Assembly (NCBI RefSeq): GCF_027533625.1 | Contig: NZ_JAQAGZ010000004.1 | Location: 62,001 to 126,000, forward strand | From: Paenibacillus gyeongsangnamensis | GTDB lineage: Bacteria > Bacillota > Bacilli > Paenibacillales > NBRC-103111 | Reading direction: 5' to 3' | Length of the DNA stretch: 64,000 bases | Shown: in pieces, positions 25,061-35,214 of the stretch | Numbering within the stretch: position 1 is the first letter of the stretch | Layout: each line of letters starts with the position of its first letter | Program-made: the position numbers and the translations under genes | Notes under the pieces: generated by a model | Database searches by the model: none | What the model saw: the letters and a program-made list of their open reading frames with translations, nothing else | What the model was told of the DNA's origin: nothing

Positions 25061-25063
25061 AAT

Positions 25064-25084
25064 AGCCTGCCATTGCGGCAGGCT
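25064..25084. terminator. Terminator of lplJ beside repeat copy A
   Basis: AGCCTGCC, loop ATTGC, GGCAGGCT. On the minus strand it follows the lipoate ligase stop by 17 bp and is followed by ATTTAAG. Confidence 0.7.
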
Positions 25085-25101
25085 GTCTTGATTGGTATCG
25101 A

Positions 25102-26088
25102 TTAGAACAGCAAATCAAGCCATTCGTCCTTCGTAACCGGGCCAAAATAATAGGCAAGGTCCGTTGTCTCAAGAATATGGGCGATCGACGGATGATCATA
25201 CTTGACTCCGATAAGCTTCGCCGTGAACTCCTCTACATCTCCTACGCCGAAGAAATCGCCGTACACGGCTGCTGCGCGGATGCAGCCTTCGCTCACATCC
25301 AGACGCACATCGAAGGTTCCCGCCGTCAGCCGCTTGACCATGTGTACGTTAAACGCCGGCGACTGTCCGTAATTCCAATCCCAGCTGCGGTATCGTTCCT
25401 CCGCTAATCGGCGTACGGCTTCCCATTCGCTGTCGTTCAGCTTATATTCCGCAGGCTCCGCTCCTTCGAAGATCGAATGAAGCAGATGCGCCTTGAACTC
25501 GCCGATCGTCATCGGAGCTTGCAGGAACTCGGAGATGTTGGCTACTCTGCTGCGCACCGACTTGATCCCTTTGGACTGAATCTTCAGCGGATGCACATTC
25601 AGCGCCGAAGCGATATGCTCCATCTCCGAGGAGAAGAGAAGCGTTCCGTGAGTGAACATGCGCCCCTTCGTAGCGAACTGGGCGTTGCCGGATATTTTGC
25701 GTTCCCCGACCTGAATATCGTTGCGTCCGGTCAGCTCGGCCTGAATGCCAAGCCGGTGCAGCGCCTTGATGACGGGCTCGGTGAACTTGCGGTAGTTGCT
25801 GAACGACTTGCCGTCGTCTCTCGTAATGAAGCTGAAGTTCAAATTGCCGAGATCGTGATATACCGCTCCGCCACCCGATAATCGGCGTACGACGTGAATG
25901 CCCTTCTCCCGAACGTATTCCTGGTTGACCTCTTCGGCGGTGTTTTGGTTTTTGCCGATAATAATCGAAGGCTCGTTGATATAGAAAAGCAAATAATCAT
26001 GCTCGGCCGGAAGCTGCCGAAGGGAGAATTCCTCCAAAGCCAAATTGAGAGCGGGGTCCGTTATTCCCCGATTATCGATAAATAGCAT
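25102..26088 (-). CDS. lplJ: Lipoate--protein ligase
   Basis: 328 aa, matching LplA/LplJ. The catalytic domain has NLALEEFSL, IIIGKNQNTAEEVN, VVRRLSGGGAVYHDLGNLNFSF, which is the lipoyl-AMP binding signature, GRNDIQVGERKISGNAQF and HGTLLFSSEM. The smaller C-terminal domain follows from about residue 245. It activates free lipoate with ATP and attaches it to the E2 and GcvH lipoyl domains in the cytoplasm. AAAGGA lies upstream of the ATG. Single-gene unit. Confidence 0.93.
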   Translation of the reverse strand: MLFIDNRGITDPALNLALEEFSLRQLPAEHDYLLFYINEPSIIIGKNQNTAEEVNQEYVREKGIHVVRRLSGGGAVYHDLGNLNFSFITRDDGKSFSNYRKFTEPVIKALHRLGIQAELTGRNDIQVGERKISGNAQFATKGRMFTHGTLLFSSEMEHIASALNVHPLKIQSKGIKSVRSRVANISEFLQAPMTIGEFKAHLLHSIFEGAEPAEYKLNDSEWEAVRRLAEERYRSWDWNYGQSPAFNVHMVKRLTAGTFDVRLDVSEGCIRAAAVYGDFFGVGDVEEFTAKLIGVKYDHPSIAHILETTDLAYYFGPVTKDEWLDLLF

Positions 26089-26376
26089 AGTACCTGTCCT
26101 TTCGGCGATCTCGTTGTTCTCCGCTCATTATATCATACCGAAAATCTGGAGCCGAAGCTTCTACGGCCCTTACTTTGGGCCAATCCTGCATTGACAGCCA
26201 GTGCTTCATGAGAAAAGCGTCCATACGATACTGCGAGACCCTCGTTAGCGGCCGAGGAAAGAGATAGTTCGAACATTGATACTAACTATCATTTTAGTCA
26301 AACTCTCCATGGACGGATAGTAAACCAGTTGTGATAAGGTATCATTAAACGAACTTACTATAAGGAGAACCGACAA

Positions 26377-27870
26377 GTGAGTATGGATCTAAGGGAATGG
26401 ATCATCGAAGCGGATATTACAAGTATGCAAACGGCAATGGAAAAAGGCATTATCACCTCGGAAGAACTAGTTCAAGTATATTTAGAACGAATAGATAAGT
26501 ACGATGCAATCATTCATTCCATATTGGAAATAAATCCAGATGCTGTACAAATCGCAAGAGCGTTAGACAAAGAACGTAAAGAACAAGGTAGTCGTGGAAG
26601 ACTGCACGGTATTCCCATTTTATTGAAGGATAATATAGATACAGAGGATAAAATCCATACGAGTGCGGGTTCTGTGGCATTAGCCGAATCGTTTGCAAAA
26701 ACGGATTCATTCGTAGCGTCAAGGCTTCGTTCAGCAGGTGCCGTCCTTCTTGGGAAAGCGAACATGACGGAATGGTCCAATTTTATGTCCAGCAAAATGC
26801 CGGCGGGGTATAGCTCACGGGGAGGACTTGTTCTAAATCCATATGGTCCCGGTGAGTATTTTATTAGCGGGTCCAGCTCCGGCTCTGCGGCAGCGGTAGC
26901 AGCAAACTTGGCGGCGGCAGCGATCGGAACGGAGACGGCAGGATCTATCGTTGGTCCTGCAAGTCAAAACTTGCTTGTAGGTATCAAACCAACAGTTGGA
27001 TTAATCAGCCGGTCCGGGATTATCCCTATTTCTTTTAGCCAAGACACTCCCGGACCTTTAGCTAGAACGGTTTCAGATGCCGCTATTCTTTTGGGCGCAT
27101 TAACTGGAGTTGACCATCGGGATTCTGCCACACTATCGAGCGAGAATCGTTCTTTTGCAGATTATGCTCCATTTTTGGAGACAAACTTTTTAAGTCACGC
27201 CAGAATTGGCATACCAAGGCATTATTATAAAGATTTAGATAAGGAAAGACTTTCCATTATGGAAGATGTGATAGCGACCTTGAAAAACAAAGGAGCCACA
27301 ATCATAGATCCTGTCAACCTGCATGTAGAACAGAACAGTTGGAATAATGATGTGATCTGCTATGAGTTTAAGGAAGGTTTGAATCATTATTTATCACAAT
27401 TATCTGATTCCGTACCGGTTCATTCCCTGAAAGAATTGATCGAATTCAATCAACAACACGACGAGACCGCTTTAAAATATGGGCAGGACACGCTGATAAG
27501 GTCAGAAGTAACCACATTAACGGAACAAACCTATTTGCAGAAGAAACAAGAATATAAGGAATTGGCACTTAAAGAAGGAATAGATTATGTTATAAATCAG
27601 TTTCAGTTAGACGCATTAATGTTACCTGGAGATATAGATGGCATGTATATTGCCGCAAGACTCGGATACCCCCTAATCTGTGTTCCTGCAGGCTACTCAT
27701 CTGACGGTGTGATGGATTTGGACGGAGATTCAACCAAAGGACCTTTTGGCTTCGTCTTCTCGGGTAAAGCATTTAGTGAACCGACGTTGATCAAAATAGC
27801 GTATGGATATGAACAAGCTACACTTAAAAGGTTTCCTCCTCCATTAGATTCGGATCAAGATCATGACTGA
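26377..27870 (+). CDS. Amidase-signature enzyme, AT-rich
   Basis: 497 aa. The Ser-cisSer-Lys triad is visible: Lys in IPILLKDNIDT, cis-Ser in ISGSSSGSAAAVA, and the nucleophile Ser in GTETAGSIVGPAS. The N-terminal half is closest to amidases of the GatA/peptide amidase type, without GatB or GatC nearby, so it hydrolyses a small amide rather than Glu-tRNA. There is no signal peptide. The GTG start follows AAGGAG; an in-frame ATG lies two codons later. Base composition is clearly more AT-rich than the genes on both sides, which suggests acquisition from another Bacillales lineage. The 288 bp before it hold no gene. Confidence 0.88.
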   Translation: MSMDLREWIIEADITSMQTAMEKGIITSEELVQVYLERIDKYDAIIHSILEINPDAVQIARALDKERKEQGSRGRLHGIPILLKDNIDTEDKIHTSAGSVALAESFAKTDSFVASRLRSAGAVLLGKANMTEWSNFMSSKMPAGYSSRGGLVLNPYGPGEYFISGSSSGSAAAVAANLAAAAIGTETAGSIVGPASQNLLVGIKPTVGLISRSGIIPISFSQDTPGPLARTVSDAAILLGALTGVDHRDSATLSSENRSFADYAPFLETNFLSHARIGIPRHYYKDLDKERLSIMEDVIATLKNKGATIIDPVNLHVEQNSWNNDVICYEFKEGLNHYLSQLSDSVPVHSLKELIEFNQQHDETALKYGQDTLIRSEVTTLTEQTYLQKKQEYKELALKEGIDYVINQFQLDALMLPGDIDGMYIAARLGYPLICVPAGYSSDGVMDLDGDSTKGPFGFVFSGKAFSEPTLIKIAYGYEQATLKRFPPPLDSDQDHD

Positions 27871-27994
27871 CTTGTGTCAATTCCAGCAGCAGTTGCCGGA
27901 TCGTGCCGTAAGCTCATCGCTTTCTTTTCCGCCGATTTCTGTTATGATAATACAATAATTCATGCCAGGCATAGCGAAAGAAGGATTTAGGCCC

Positions 27995-30900
27995 ATGAGC
28001 AAGCGGTTGACGGTGCAATCCATTCAGTTAATGTGCGGCCGAACCGCCTATGAAAAAGGAGCGGCCATCCAGCGGTCGGGAAAGGTGTCGCTCGGCCCGA
28101 TCGATCCGGAGGCTTCTTGCGGCGAGGCCGTCGTCAAGGACAAGGGAAGCTATCACGTGAAGGTTAGCCGGGGATACGAAGGAGATGTAAACGCGGAATG
28201 CACCTGCCCTTCTCTCCCCTCTTACGATCGATTCTGCAAGCATATTGCCGCCGTCCTGATCGCTATGCTGGATAGGCAGCAGCGCGTTCACTCTGCGATT
28301 CACTCCGAACCCGACTTGCGGGAACGAGACCCGGATGATTCGGAGGATAGCCTGATTACGGCAAACGACAAGGAACTGACAAGCAGCCTGCTCGGCCTGT
28401 TCGCCGACAAACCGAATCGTCCTACCCGAGCGGACACTAGGTTCGATTCCAGGACGCTCTTGGAGGTCGAGTTTATTTGCAGGATCGTCTCCCGCGGCCG
28501 CAAGACGATATTTGCCATTGAAGCAAAGGCGGGGCCCGGCCGTCTGTATCTCATATCCAACTTGAGAGAATTTCTGGATTGCTTGTACCGGAGGGAAGCC
28601 TGCCCTTTCTCCAGACATTTTGCATACGATCCCGATCTCCACGGGTTTACCGGCCGGGACGATGCGGTCCTGCGGCATTTGCTCGAATTGAATCGGAACG
28701 AGGATACGTACCATGAAGCTACCGGATATGATGCGGGACGAGCCGGCGGGGGGCGGAGTCTTCTTGTCCCTCCTTCGTCATGGGAAACCCTCCTTCCTCT
28801 TCTGGCTGAAGCGCCGCACGTGAAGCTGGAGCATGCGGCCCGAACCTATGAATCGCTCGAAATCTCAGGCGAGCCGCTCCCGCTTCGGTTTGAGTTCGAT
28901 CGTGCAGAGCCCGGGTCCTATCAAATGAGCGTCTACGGCTTGGATCAGCTGACCGTCCTGCCGGCGTACGGAGCCGTTCTCTCCGAGAACAAAGTGCTTA
29001 AGCTTCCCCCGGACAGCAGCAAGCGTCTTTTCGACCTGAAGCTCATGCTGGATGCGTCCGGCAAGCGTCAAATCGGCATTGCTCCCGGGCAAATGGAGCT
29101 TTTTATGGAAAAGGTGATCCCCGGACTAATGAAGCTGGGCACCGTTCATATCGCCGGCTCAGTTGCCGACCGGATCGTGCAGACTCCACTGAAGGCCATT
29201 CTGTATTTAGACCGGGTAAGGGACCGGCTTCTGGCAGGACTGGAATTCCGGTACGGAGCTATCCATATCAATCCGTTTGAGGGCCGAAGCCCCGAGGAAC
29301 GTGGCCAAGGTCCCCTCCTTATGCGGGACGGGGAGAAGGAAAACCGGATTATGGAGCTGATGGAACAAAGCTCCTTCACGAGGACGGAAGGCGGTTATGT
29401 TCTGGACGACGAGGATGCGGAGTTCGAATTTCTGACCCAAGTCGTACCGCAGCTGGAGCAGCTGCTTGACGTTTACGCCACCTCGGCCGTAAAGTCTAGA
29501 ATTCAAGGCGGCCTTATGCCCCCGAAGGTCACAGTTAACCTGAGCGAGCGCACGGATTGGCTGGAATGCCGGTTCGAGCTGGAAGGCATTCCCGAGACGG
29601 AAATACGGAAGCTGCTTCAATCCTTGGAGGAGAAGCGAAAATTTCACCGGCTGCCGAACGGGGCCCTGCTGCCGCTGGACACCGCCGAGTTTCGGGAAAT
29701 CATCCGCTTCCTGAATGAAATTGGCATTCGGGGAGCGGATATCAATCACGAAGGCATCCGTGTACCTCTTGTCCGGGCGCTCCATCTGACGGAGTCCCGC
29801 GAGCAAGGACATGCGGTTCGGTTGGGCAAATCGTTCCGCAAGCTCCTGGAAAACCTCCGTCATCCGGACCATCTCGAGTTCGCTGTGCCGGACGGGCTCA
29901 CTTCCGTGCTCCGTGATTACCAGGAGTACGGATTCGGCTGGATGAAGACGCTGGCGCATTACCGGTTCGGAGGCATTCTTGCAGACGATATGGGACTGGG
30001 CAAAACCTTGCAGAGCATCGCTTTTCTTCTGTCCGTCCTTCCGGAAATCCGCAGCCTGAAGCTTCCGGCTTTAATCGTCTCCCCCGCATCGCTCGTCTAT
30101 AACTGGCGGAATGAACTAAAGAAATTCGCCCCGGAAATCCGGGTGCTCGTGGCGGACGGCGGCCGAACGGAGCGGAGCCGGCTGCGCAGGAAGGCCGCGG
30201 AAACGGACGTGATGATCGTCTCCTATCCCCTATTGCGCACGGATGTCGCCTGGTACTCGAAGCAGGCGTTCCATACACTCATTTTGGATGAAGCGCAGGT
30301 TTTTAAAAATCATGGCACACAGACGGCCAAGGCGGTAAAAGAGGTGACAGCCCTGCACCGGTTCGCTTTGACCGGTACTCCGGTAGAGAATCGGCTCGAC
30401 GAGCTGTGGTCGATCTTTCATGCCGTCTTCCCCGAGCTGTTCCCGGACCGGCGTGCGTTCGGCGAGCTGCCGCGCGAGACGGTTGCAAGGCGAATCCGTC
30501 CTTTCCTGCTGCGCAGGCTTAAGACGGACGTGCTGAGGGAGCTGCCGGAGAAGATCGAATCGGTGCAGGCCTCGGAGATGCTGCCGGAGCAGAAGAAGCT
30601 GTATCTCGCCTATTTGGCGAAGCTGCGGAAAGAATCGCTTAAGCACTTGGACTCCGACACCTTCCATAAGAACCGGATCAAAATCTTGGCAGGCTTGACG
30701 CGTCTTCGTCAGCTCTGTTGTCATCCTGCCTTGTTCGTTGAAGGCTACCAAGGCAGCTCCGCTAAATTCGAGCAGCTGCTGGAGATGATCGAGGAGTGCC
30801 GGAGCGCCGGGAAGCGGCCGCTCGTTTTCTCGCAATTCACGGAGATGCTCGGCATCATCGGAAGGGAGCTCGGCGCTCAGGGCGTACCGTACTTTTATTT

Positions 30901-31270
30901 GGACGGAGATACCCCGGCGCCCGAACGTGTGGAGCTGTGCCGCCGTTTTAATGAAGGAGAACGCGATTTGTTCCTTCTCTCCTTGAAGGCTGGAGGTACC
31001 GGACTCAATCTGACGGGTGCGGACACCGTGATCCTCTATGATCTGTGGTGGAACCCCGCCGTCGAGCAGCAGGCCGCAGACCGTGCTCACCGGATAGGAC
31101 AAAAGAACGTGGTGCAGGTCATTCGCCTTGTCACCCAGGGTACCGTCGAGGATAAGATGGTGGAGCTGCAGCAGCGAAAGAAGCATCTGATCGACGAAGT
31201 GATTCGTCCTGGCGAGGAGGCGTTATCCTCCTTATCCGAACAGGAGATCCGCGAGATTCTGATGATTTGA
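27995..31270 (+). CDS. SNF2-family helicase with SWIM zinc finger
   Basis: 1091 aa from ATG 27995, 9 bases after AAGAAGGA; the frame extends to 27962 without a site. Residues 69-83 form a SWIM zinc finger (CTC...FCKH). A long bacterial SNF2-associated region follows. The motor has GILADDMGLGKTLQSIAF (motif I), LDEAQ (motif II), ALTGTPVEN (motif III), PLVFSQFTEM, LLSLKAGGTGLNL and QQAADRAHRIGQ (motif VI). It resembles YwqA of B. subtilis. It moves on DNA or removes bound protein or RNA polymerase; the precise role is not known. Own terminator downstream. Confidence 0.92.
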   Translation: MSKRLTVQSIQLMCGRTAYEKGAAIQRSGKVSLGPIDPEASCGEAVVKDKGSYHVKVSRGYEGDVNAECTCPSLPSYDRFCKHIAAVLIAMLDRQQRVHSAIHSEPDLRERDPDDSEDSLITANDKELTSSLLGLFADKPNRPTRADTRFDSRTLLEVEFICRIVSRGRKTIFAIEAKAGPGRLYLISNLREFLDCLYRREACPFSRHFAYDPDLHGFTGRDDAVLRHLLELNRNEDTYHEATGYDAGRAGGGRSLLVPPSSWETLLPLLAEAPHVKLEHAARTYESLEISGEPLPLRFEFDRAEPGSYQMSVYGLDQLTVLPAYGAVLSENKVLKLPPDSSKRLFDLKLMLDASGKRQIGIAPGQMELFMEKVIPGLMKLGTVHIAGSVADRIVQTPLKAILYLDRVRDRLLAGLEFRYGAIHINPFEGRSPEERGQGPLLMRDGEKENRIMELMEQSSFTRTEGGYVLDDEDAEFEFLTQVVPQLEQLLDVYATSAVKSRIQGGLMPPKVTVNLSERTDWLECRFELEGIPETEIRKLLQSLEEKRKFHRLPNGALLPLDTAEFREIIRFLNEIGIRGADINHEGIRVPLVRALHLTESREQGHAVRLGKSFRKLLENLRHPDHLEFAVPDGLTSVLRDYQEYGFGWMKTLAHYRFGGILADDMGLGKTLQSIAFLLSVLPEIRSLKLPALIVSPASLVYNWRNELKKFAPEIRVLVADGGRTERSRLRRKAAETDVMIVSYPLLRTDVAWYSKQAFHTLILDEAQVFKNHGTQTAKAVKEVTALHRFALTGTPVENRLDELWSIFHAVFPELFPDRRAFGELPRETVARRIRPFLLRRLKTDVLRELPEKIESVQASEMLPEQKKLYLAYLAKLRKESLKHLDSDTFHKNRIKILAGLTRLRQLCCHPALFVEGYQGSSAKFEQLLEMIEECRSAGKRPLVFSQFTEMLGIIGRELGAQGVPYFYLDGDTPAPERVELCRRFNEGERDLFLLSLKAGGTGLNLTGADTVILYDLWWNPAVEQQAADRAHRIGQKNVVQVIRLVTQGTVEDKMVELQQRKKHLIDEVIRPGEEALSSLSEQEIREILMI

Positions 31271-31278
31271 ACATGATG

Positions 31279-31320
31279 AAGGCCTTGACCTCTGCCAAAG
31301 AGCAGGGGTCAAGGCCTTTT
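31279..31320 (+). terminator. Terminator after the SNF2 gene
   Basis: A 17-bp stem AAGGCCTTGACCTCTGC/GCAGGGGTCAAGGCCTT with one G-T pair, loop CAAAGA, followed by TT and CCTC. Confidence 0.85.
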
Positions 31321-31444
31321 CCTCATAGAAGTCAGGGCGATCGACATGGCGAACCGTACCAGCCGGCTATCAGATTGTCCCCGGAATAGTCCCAAGCCTC
31401 CACCGTGCGAAAGCCGCTCAATCCTCATCGCGAGACCCGCCGAA

Positions 31445-32320
31445 TCACTTCGTGCGCAGCTCATTCATAATGCGCCGGCCTGTCGGCGTCTGGGCCAATC
31501 CCCCGCCCGCCGTCTCTCGGAGAGCCTCGGGCATTGCCGAGCCGACCTCCAGCATAACCTGAACGACCTCGTCGGAAGGGATGACGCTCTGTACTCCCGC
31601 AAGCGCCATATCTGCTGCCGCCAGGGCGGTAACCGCACCGAAGTCGTTACGAACGATGCAGGGAATTTCCACCAAGCCTCCGACAGGATCACAGATGAGT
31701 CCGAGCGAATTTTTCAATGCGAGCCCGACGGCATGAACCGCCTGGTCCGGCGTACCGCCGCGCAGATCGACCAGCGCACCGGCAGCCATGCCGATTGCCG
31801 ACCCGATCTCCGCCTGGCAGCCGCCCTCCGCGCCCGAGATAAAGGAATTGTTGGCGATCACATAACCGATGGCGCCCGCGGCAAATAAACCGTAAACGAG
31901 CATGTCGTCCTCCCACCCGAACCTTTCCTGGCAGCTGACGAATACACCGGGGATAATACCGCAGGAACCCGCCGTCGGCGTTGCGATAATGCGCCCCATG
32001 GATGCATTCACTTCGGATACGGCGAGTGCATAGCTCATCGCCAGGCTCGCGGCATCCCCCAGCGCCGGCTCCGTTCGCCCCCGGAAGCTCATGACGCGCT
32101 GCGCGTCGCGACCCGTAAGTCCGCTGCGCGAGGTCGTATCCTCCGTAAGCCCTCGGACAACGGCTTCCTTCATGATCCGGTAATAGTCGGCCATCTTCGC
32201 AAATTCCGTCCCCTGCGGTTGGCCCGACTCCTGACTCTGCTCTTCCAGCATCCACCGTCCGATGCTCGTCTGACGCGCCGACGAGCGCTCGGCAAGCTCC
32301 TTCAGACTGCGAAAATTCAT
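31445..32320 (-). CDS. sdaAA: L-serine dehydratase, iron-sulfur-dependent, alpha subunit
   Basis: 291 aa. Cluster-binding cysteines occur in TAGSCGIIPG, EGGCQAEIGSA and ICDPVGGLVEIPCIVRN, with GAEGGCQAE and NNSFISG as family signatures. With SdaAB it converts L-serine to pyruvate and ammonia in the cytoplasm. The start overlaps the end of sdaAB by four bases. Last gene of the two-gene operon. Confidence 0.95.
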   Translation of the reverse strand: MNFRSLKELAERSSARQTSIGRWMLEEQSQESGQPQGTEFAKMADYYRIMKEAVVRGLTEDTTSRSGLTGRDAQRVMSFRGRTEPALGDAASLAMSYALAVSEVNASMGRIIATPTAGSCGIIPGVFVSCQERFGWEDDMLVYGLFAAGAIGYVIANNSFISGAEGGCQAEIGSAIGMAAGALVDLRGGTPDQAVHAVGLALKNSLGLICDPVGGLVEIPCIVRNDFGAVTALAAADMALAGVQSVIPSDEVVQVMLEVGSAMPEALRETAGGGLAQTPTGRRIMNELRTK

Positions 32321-33003
32321 GAATCTTCCCTCCTTGACGATACCATATCGAAGAGCGTTATATCCCGAATCCCGGGGAGCGCGGCAATGGCCGGCACCAG
32401 GGCACCGGACGGCGGGGTATCCAGCTCCAGCACCATCAGCGCTTCTCCGCTGCGGCTTCGCCGATCCAGCGTCATGCTGCCGATATTCTCTCGTTCGCGC
32501 TGCAGCAGCTGCGTCACCTCCGCGATCATCCCGGGAATATCCTGATGCAGGATGACCAGTGCCGGATAGAGACCCGTCATGTTCACGCGGAAGCCGTTCA
32601 ACTCGGCAACCTCCATGTTGCCTCCGCCGATGGAAATGCCGGTCATGGTCAAGCGGGAGCCCTCTGCCGTAAGCAGCAGCTTTGCCGTATTGGGATGCGG
32701 AGCCAAGCCGGTTCCTTGACGGAAGCTCACATGCATTCCGGCAGACCGGGCGAGGTCGAGCGCAGACGGCAGCCTTGGATCATCTGTATCCATATCCAGC
32801 AGCCCTCCAACGATGGCCGAATCGGTGCCGTGGCCGCTGCCGGTGGCAGCGAACGAACCGTACAGCACGATCTCCGCCGACTCCGGCTGCCGGCCGAAGA
32901 GCCGGCGTGCCGCGCGGCCGATGCGGGCGGCCCCCGCCGTGTGTGAGCTGGAAGGTCCGACCATGGCCGGACCGATGATCGAGAATACATCTTTAAAACG
33001 CAA
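32317..33003 (-). CDS. sdaAB: L-serine dehydratase, beta subunit
   Basis: 228 aa. TTG start at 33003 after AGGAGGCGG. The family signature IIGPAMVGPSSSHTAGAARIGR lies near the N-terminus, and an ACT-type domain (ALVILHQDIPGMIAEVTQLLQRERENIGSMTLDR) occupies the C-terminal 80 residues, likely sensing serine. First gene of the sdaAB-sdaAA operon. The 171 bp upstream, shared with the rightward lipoprotein gene, are AT-rich and include TATAAT at 33106-33111. Confidence 0.95.
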   Translation of the reverse strand: MRFKDVFSIIGPAMVGPSSSHTAGAARIGRAARRLFGRQPESAEIVLYGSFAATGSGHGTDSAIVGGLLDMDTDDPRLPSALDLARSAGMHVSFRQGTGLAPHPNTAKLLLTAEGSRLTMTGISIGGGNMEVAELNGFRVNMTGLYPALVILHQDIPGMIAEVTQLLQRERENIGSMTLDRRSRSGEALMVLELDTPPSGALVPAIAALPGIRDITLFDMVSSRREDS

Positions 33004-33174
33004 CCGGCCGCCTCCTATCCGAATGTGTTGGGATTTAGGATACTATTATTGATTTACGACAAAAGAAGTGAATTTCGATCATAGTATTCCAAAAATATCC
33101 TCTTATATAATAAATTTTATAGAAATGTATGCGCTTCCGTCAAGGGGATATCTATACTATTAGGGGGTTATTTC

Positions 33175-34509
33175 TTGCTCAGTAGAACAATAAATGCAAG
33201 CCTGCTTTCTATCCTTCTCCTCCTCCCGGCGCTATCCGGCTGCAGCTCCGACAAGCCGGCAGTAACCAAGGAGGAGACGGCGGATCTCAGCAAGGTGGGT
33301 AATGAACCGGTTGCCTTGATTTTCAAATCCGATTTCCCGGATGACCAGGACGTGTTCAACCGTTACTACGGGGATAGAATTAAAGCCAAATTCCCCAATG
33401 TCACGATCAATTTCCTGCCGAGAATTCAAGGACAGGGGATTCAGGATCTGCTGAATGCGGGAACTTATCCGGATGTTATGTACGGCAAGCTGAACGGCAT
33501 CGACGCTCTGCTGATCGATACGGATCTTGCATATGATATGTCGGAGCTGGATAAAAAATACAATTACGATATCGACCGCTTCAAACCGCAATTGATCGAT
33601 GCGGTCAAGAATACGAATCCGGAAGGAAAGCTGTTCGGCCTTCCGATGCCGGACTTCGATCCGCAGGTTTTATATTACAACAAAGCGCTGTTTGACCGGT
33701 TCGGCGTTCCTTATCCGAAGGATGGCATGACCTGGGACGAGTTGTTCGACCTGGCCAAACGGATGACCCGTTCGGATGGAGGAAAGGTTTACCGGGGCTT
33801 CAGCTCGCAGCAGGGAGTGATCATGAGAGATAATCAACTCGGAATCCCGTATCTGTACCCGCACGGCGATAAAATGTTCAATGACGAGGATTGGAAGAAG
33901 CAGTTCGAGAATTTGGCGCGCTTCTACCAGATAGCGAATAATAACCGGGATACGAAGAACCGCTCGGCGGGAATCGAGTCCGACACTTTCAATAAGGGCG
34001 ACGTTGCCATGCAGGTCAATCAATTGACCAAATTCCGAAACTTCCCCGATGGCCTGGATTGGGATATGGCGACGATTCCTACCTTCAAAGAAAAGCCGAA
34101 CACGATGAACCAGGCCTCCTCGGCCTATTGCTTCATTACAAAGACGAGCAAAAACAAAGATGTCGCCTTCAAAGTCATTACTTACCTGCTGTCCGATGAA
34201 GTTCAAGCCGACTACGCTGCCAACCTGGCAGGCATCCCGTCCCTTAAAGCATCGGATAAAGCGGTGAAGACGTTCGGTCAAAATGTGCCCCAGCTCAAGG
34301 GTAAGCATGTGGAAGCCTCGTACAAGTACGATCTGGCTCCCGCACCTCCGCAGCGGGATAAAGGCCTGATCCGGCCCGATCCGAACAAGATCGGCAATGC
34401 GATAAACAACGCTTTCCTTAAAGTCGTCATTGACGGCGTGGACATCAATACGGCATTGAGGCAAGCCGGGGAAGACATCGGCAAAGCGATCGACGAGAAG
34501 CGCAAATAA
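33175..34509 (+). CDS. Orphan solute-binding lipoprotein, family 1
   Basis: 444 aa, TTG start after a run of G residues (TAGGGGG). The signal peptide ends in lipobox LSGC with Cys23. The mature part has the family-1 pattern: INFLPRIQGQGIQDLLNAGTYPDV, GLPMPDFDPQVLYYNKALFDRFG, MTWDELFDLAKRMT, FNKGDVAMQVNQ. No permease or ATPase genes are adjacent, so it must feed a transporter encoded elsewhere or work as a sensor. Two hairpins follow (34585-34625 and 34690-34733). Confidence 0.85.
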   Translation: MLSRTINASLLSILLLLPALSGCSSDKPAVTKEETADLSKVGNEPVALIFKSDFPDDQDVFNRYYGDRIKAKFPNVTINFLPRIQGQGIQDLLNAGTYPDVMYGKLNGIDALLIDTDLAYDMSELDKKYNYDIDRFKPQLIDAVKNTNPEGKLFGLPMPDFDPQVLYYNKALFDRFGVPYPKDGMTWDELFDLAKRMTRSDGGKVYRGFSSQQGVIMRDNQLGIPYLYPHGDKMFNDEDWKKQFENLARFYQIANNNRDTKNRSAGIESDTFNKGDVAMQVNQLTKFRNFPDGLDWDMATIPTFKEKPNTMNQASSAYCFITKTSKNKDVAFKVITYLLSDEVQADYAANLAGIPSLKASDKAVKTFGQNVPQLKGKHVEASYKYDLAPAPPQRDKGLIRPDPNKIGNAINNAFLKVVIDGVDINTALRQAGEDIGKAIDEKRK

Positions 34510-34584
34510 ACGTTGCAAGACCTGTTACCATGAGCTGAAGAGAAAGAGAGGTTCGTTGAACCAGAGAATACATCTCTAATTTTT

Positions 34585-34625
34585 ACGTTAACCGATGGAT
34601 GGAAGCACAATTTCCTCGGTTACGT
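34585..34625 (+). terminator. Hairpin after the orphan binding protein
   Basis: ACGTTAACCGA pairs with TCGGTTACGT with one bulged base. There is no T tract, so termination is uncertain. Confidence 0.3.
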
Positions 34626-34689
34626 TCGGAGGTTCCGGGAGCAGTTTGCCGCTTGCGTGGCGTCTTAAGCTTTGCCGATCTGCAAATAC

Positions 34690-34733
34690 GAGCCCGGCTT
34701 GGGATATTATCCCTTGCCGGGCTCTATTTTTTC
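34690..34733 (+). terminator. Strong intrinsic terminator
   Basis: GAGCCCGGC, inner GGGA/TCCC, GCCGGGCTC, then TATTTTTTC. It ends transcription from the orphan binding protein gene before the next ORF. Confidence 0.88.
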
Positions 34734-34818
34734 ACGGAACGTTACGTTGACTCATCCAACAAGAAGTGCTAAAATCCAAACTATTCAAAGGGATTTCATC
34801 AAGAATGGAGGGGTTTGC

Positions 34819-35175
34819 GTGCTGCGGTCGCCGGGTTATCGTCGTGAGTGGGTTATCATGGTTTGGCTTGTCGTAGCCTTCGTCCTCTTCCCGCTCACCC
34901 CTCCCATTTCTCAGCAAATCAGCTTCGATGAACCGACTCTGGGCCAGTCCAATGAAACGCTCGTATGCATGCGTCTGGAGCCAAGCGAAGCGTGTAAATG
35001 GTTTCCTCCTCCGAAAGCTCCCGTACTGGGGGAAGATCACATTCTTGAACGCTTGTATATCCCCTGGATAATCATCTATTTATGCTTCCTCCTATCCAAA
35101 ATTCCCAAGCTGCTGAAACGGAGCCTCTTGGCACCGCTCAAATTCACGTCGATGTACGTGATTGCCTCTTCTTGA
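34819..35175 (+). CDS. Small membrane protein of unknown function
   Basis: 118 aa. GTG at 34819 follows AATGGAGGGG closely; the open frame extends left through the terminator and is not coding there. Two predicted membrane helices (WVIMVWLVVAFVLFPLTPPI and LYIPWIIIYLCFLLSKIPKLL) flank an outside loop with two cysteines, VCMRLEPSEACKWFPPPKAP, which could form a disulfide. No family was recognised. Confidence 0.65.
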   Translation: MLRSPGYRREWVIMVWLVVAFVLFPLTPPISQQISFDEPTLGQSNETLVCMRLEPSEACKWFPPPKAPVLGEDHILERLYIPWIIIYLCFLLSKIPKLLKRSLLAPLKFTSMYVIASS

Positions 35176-35214
35176 CCTTAACCAATCAAGAGTTCTAAGA
35201 AGAGGAGATTCGTT

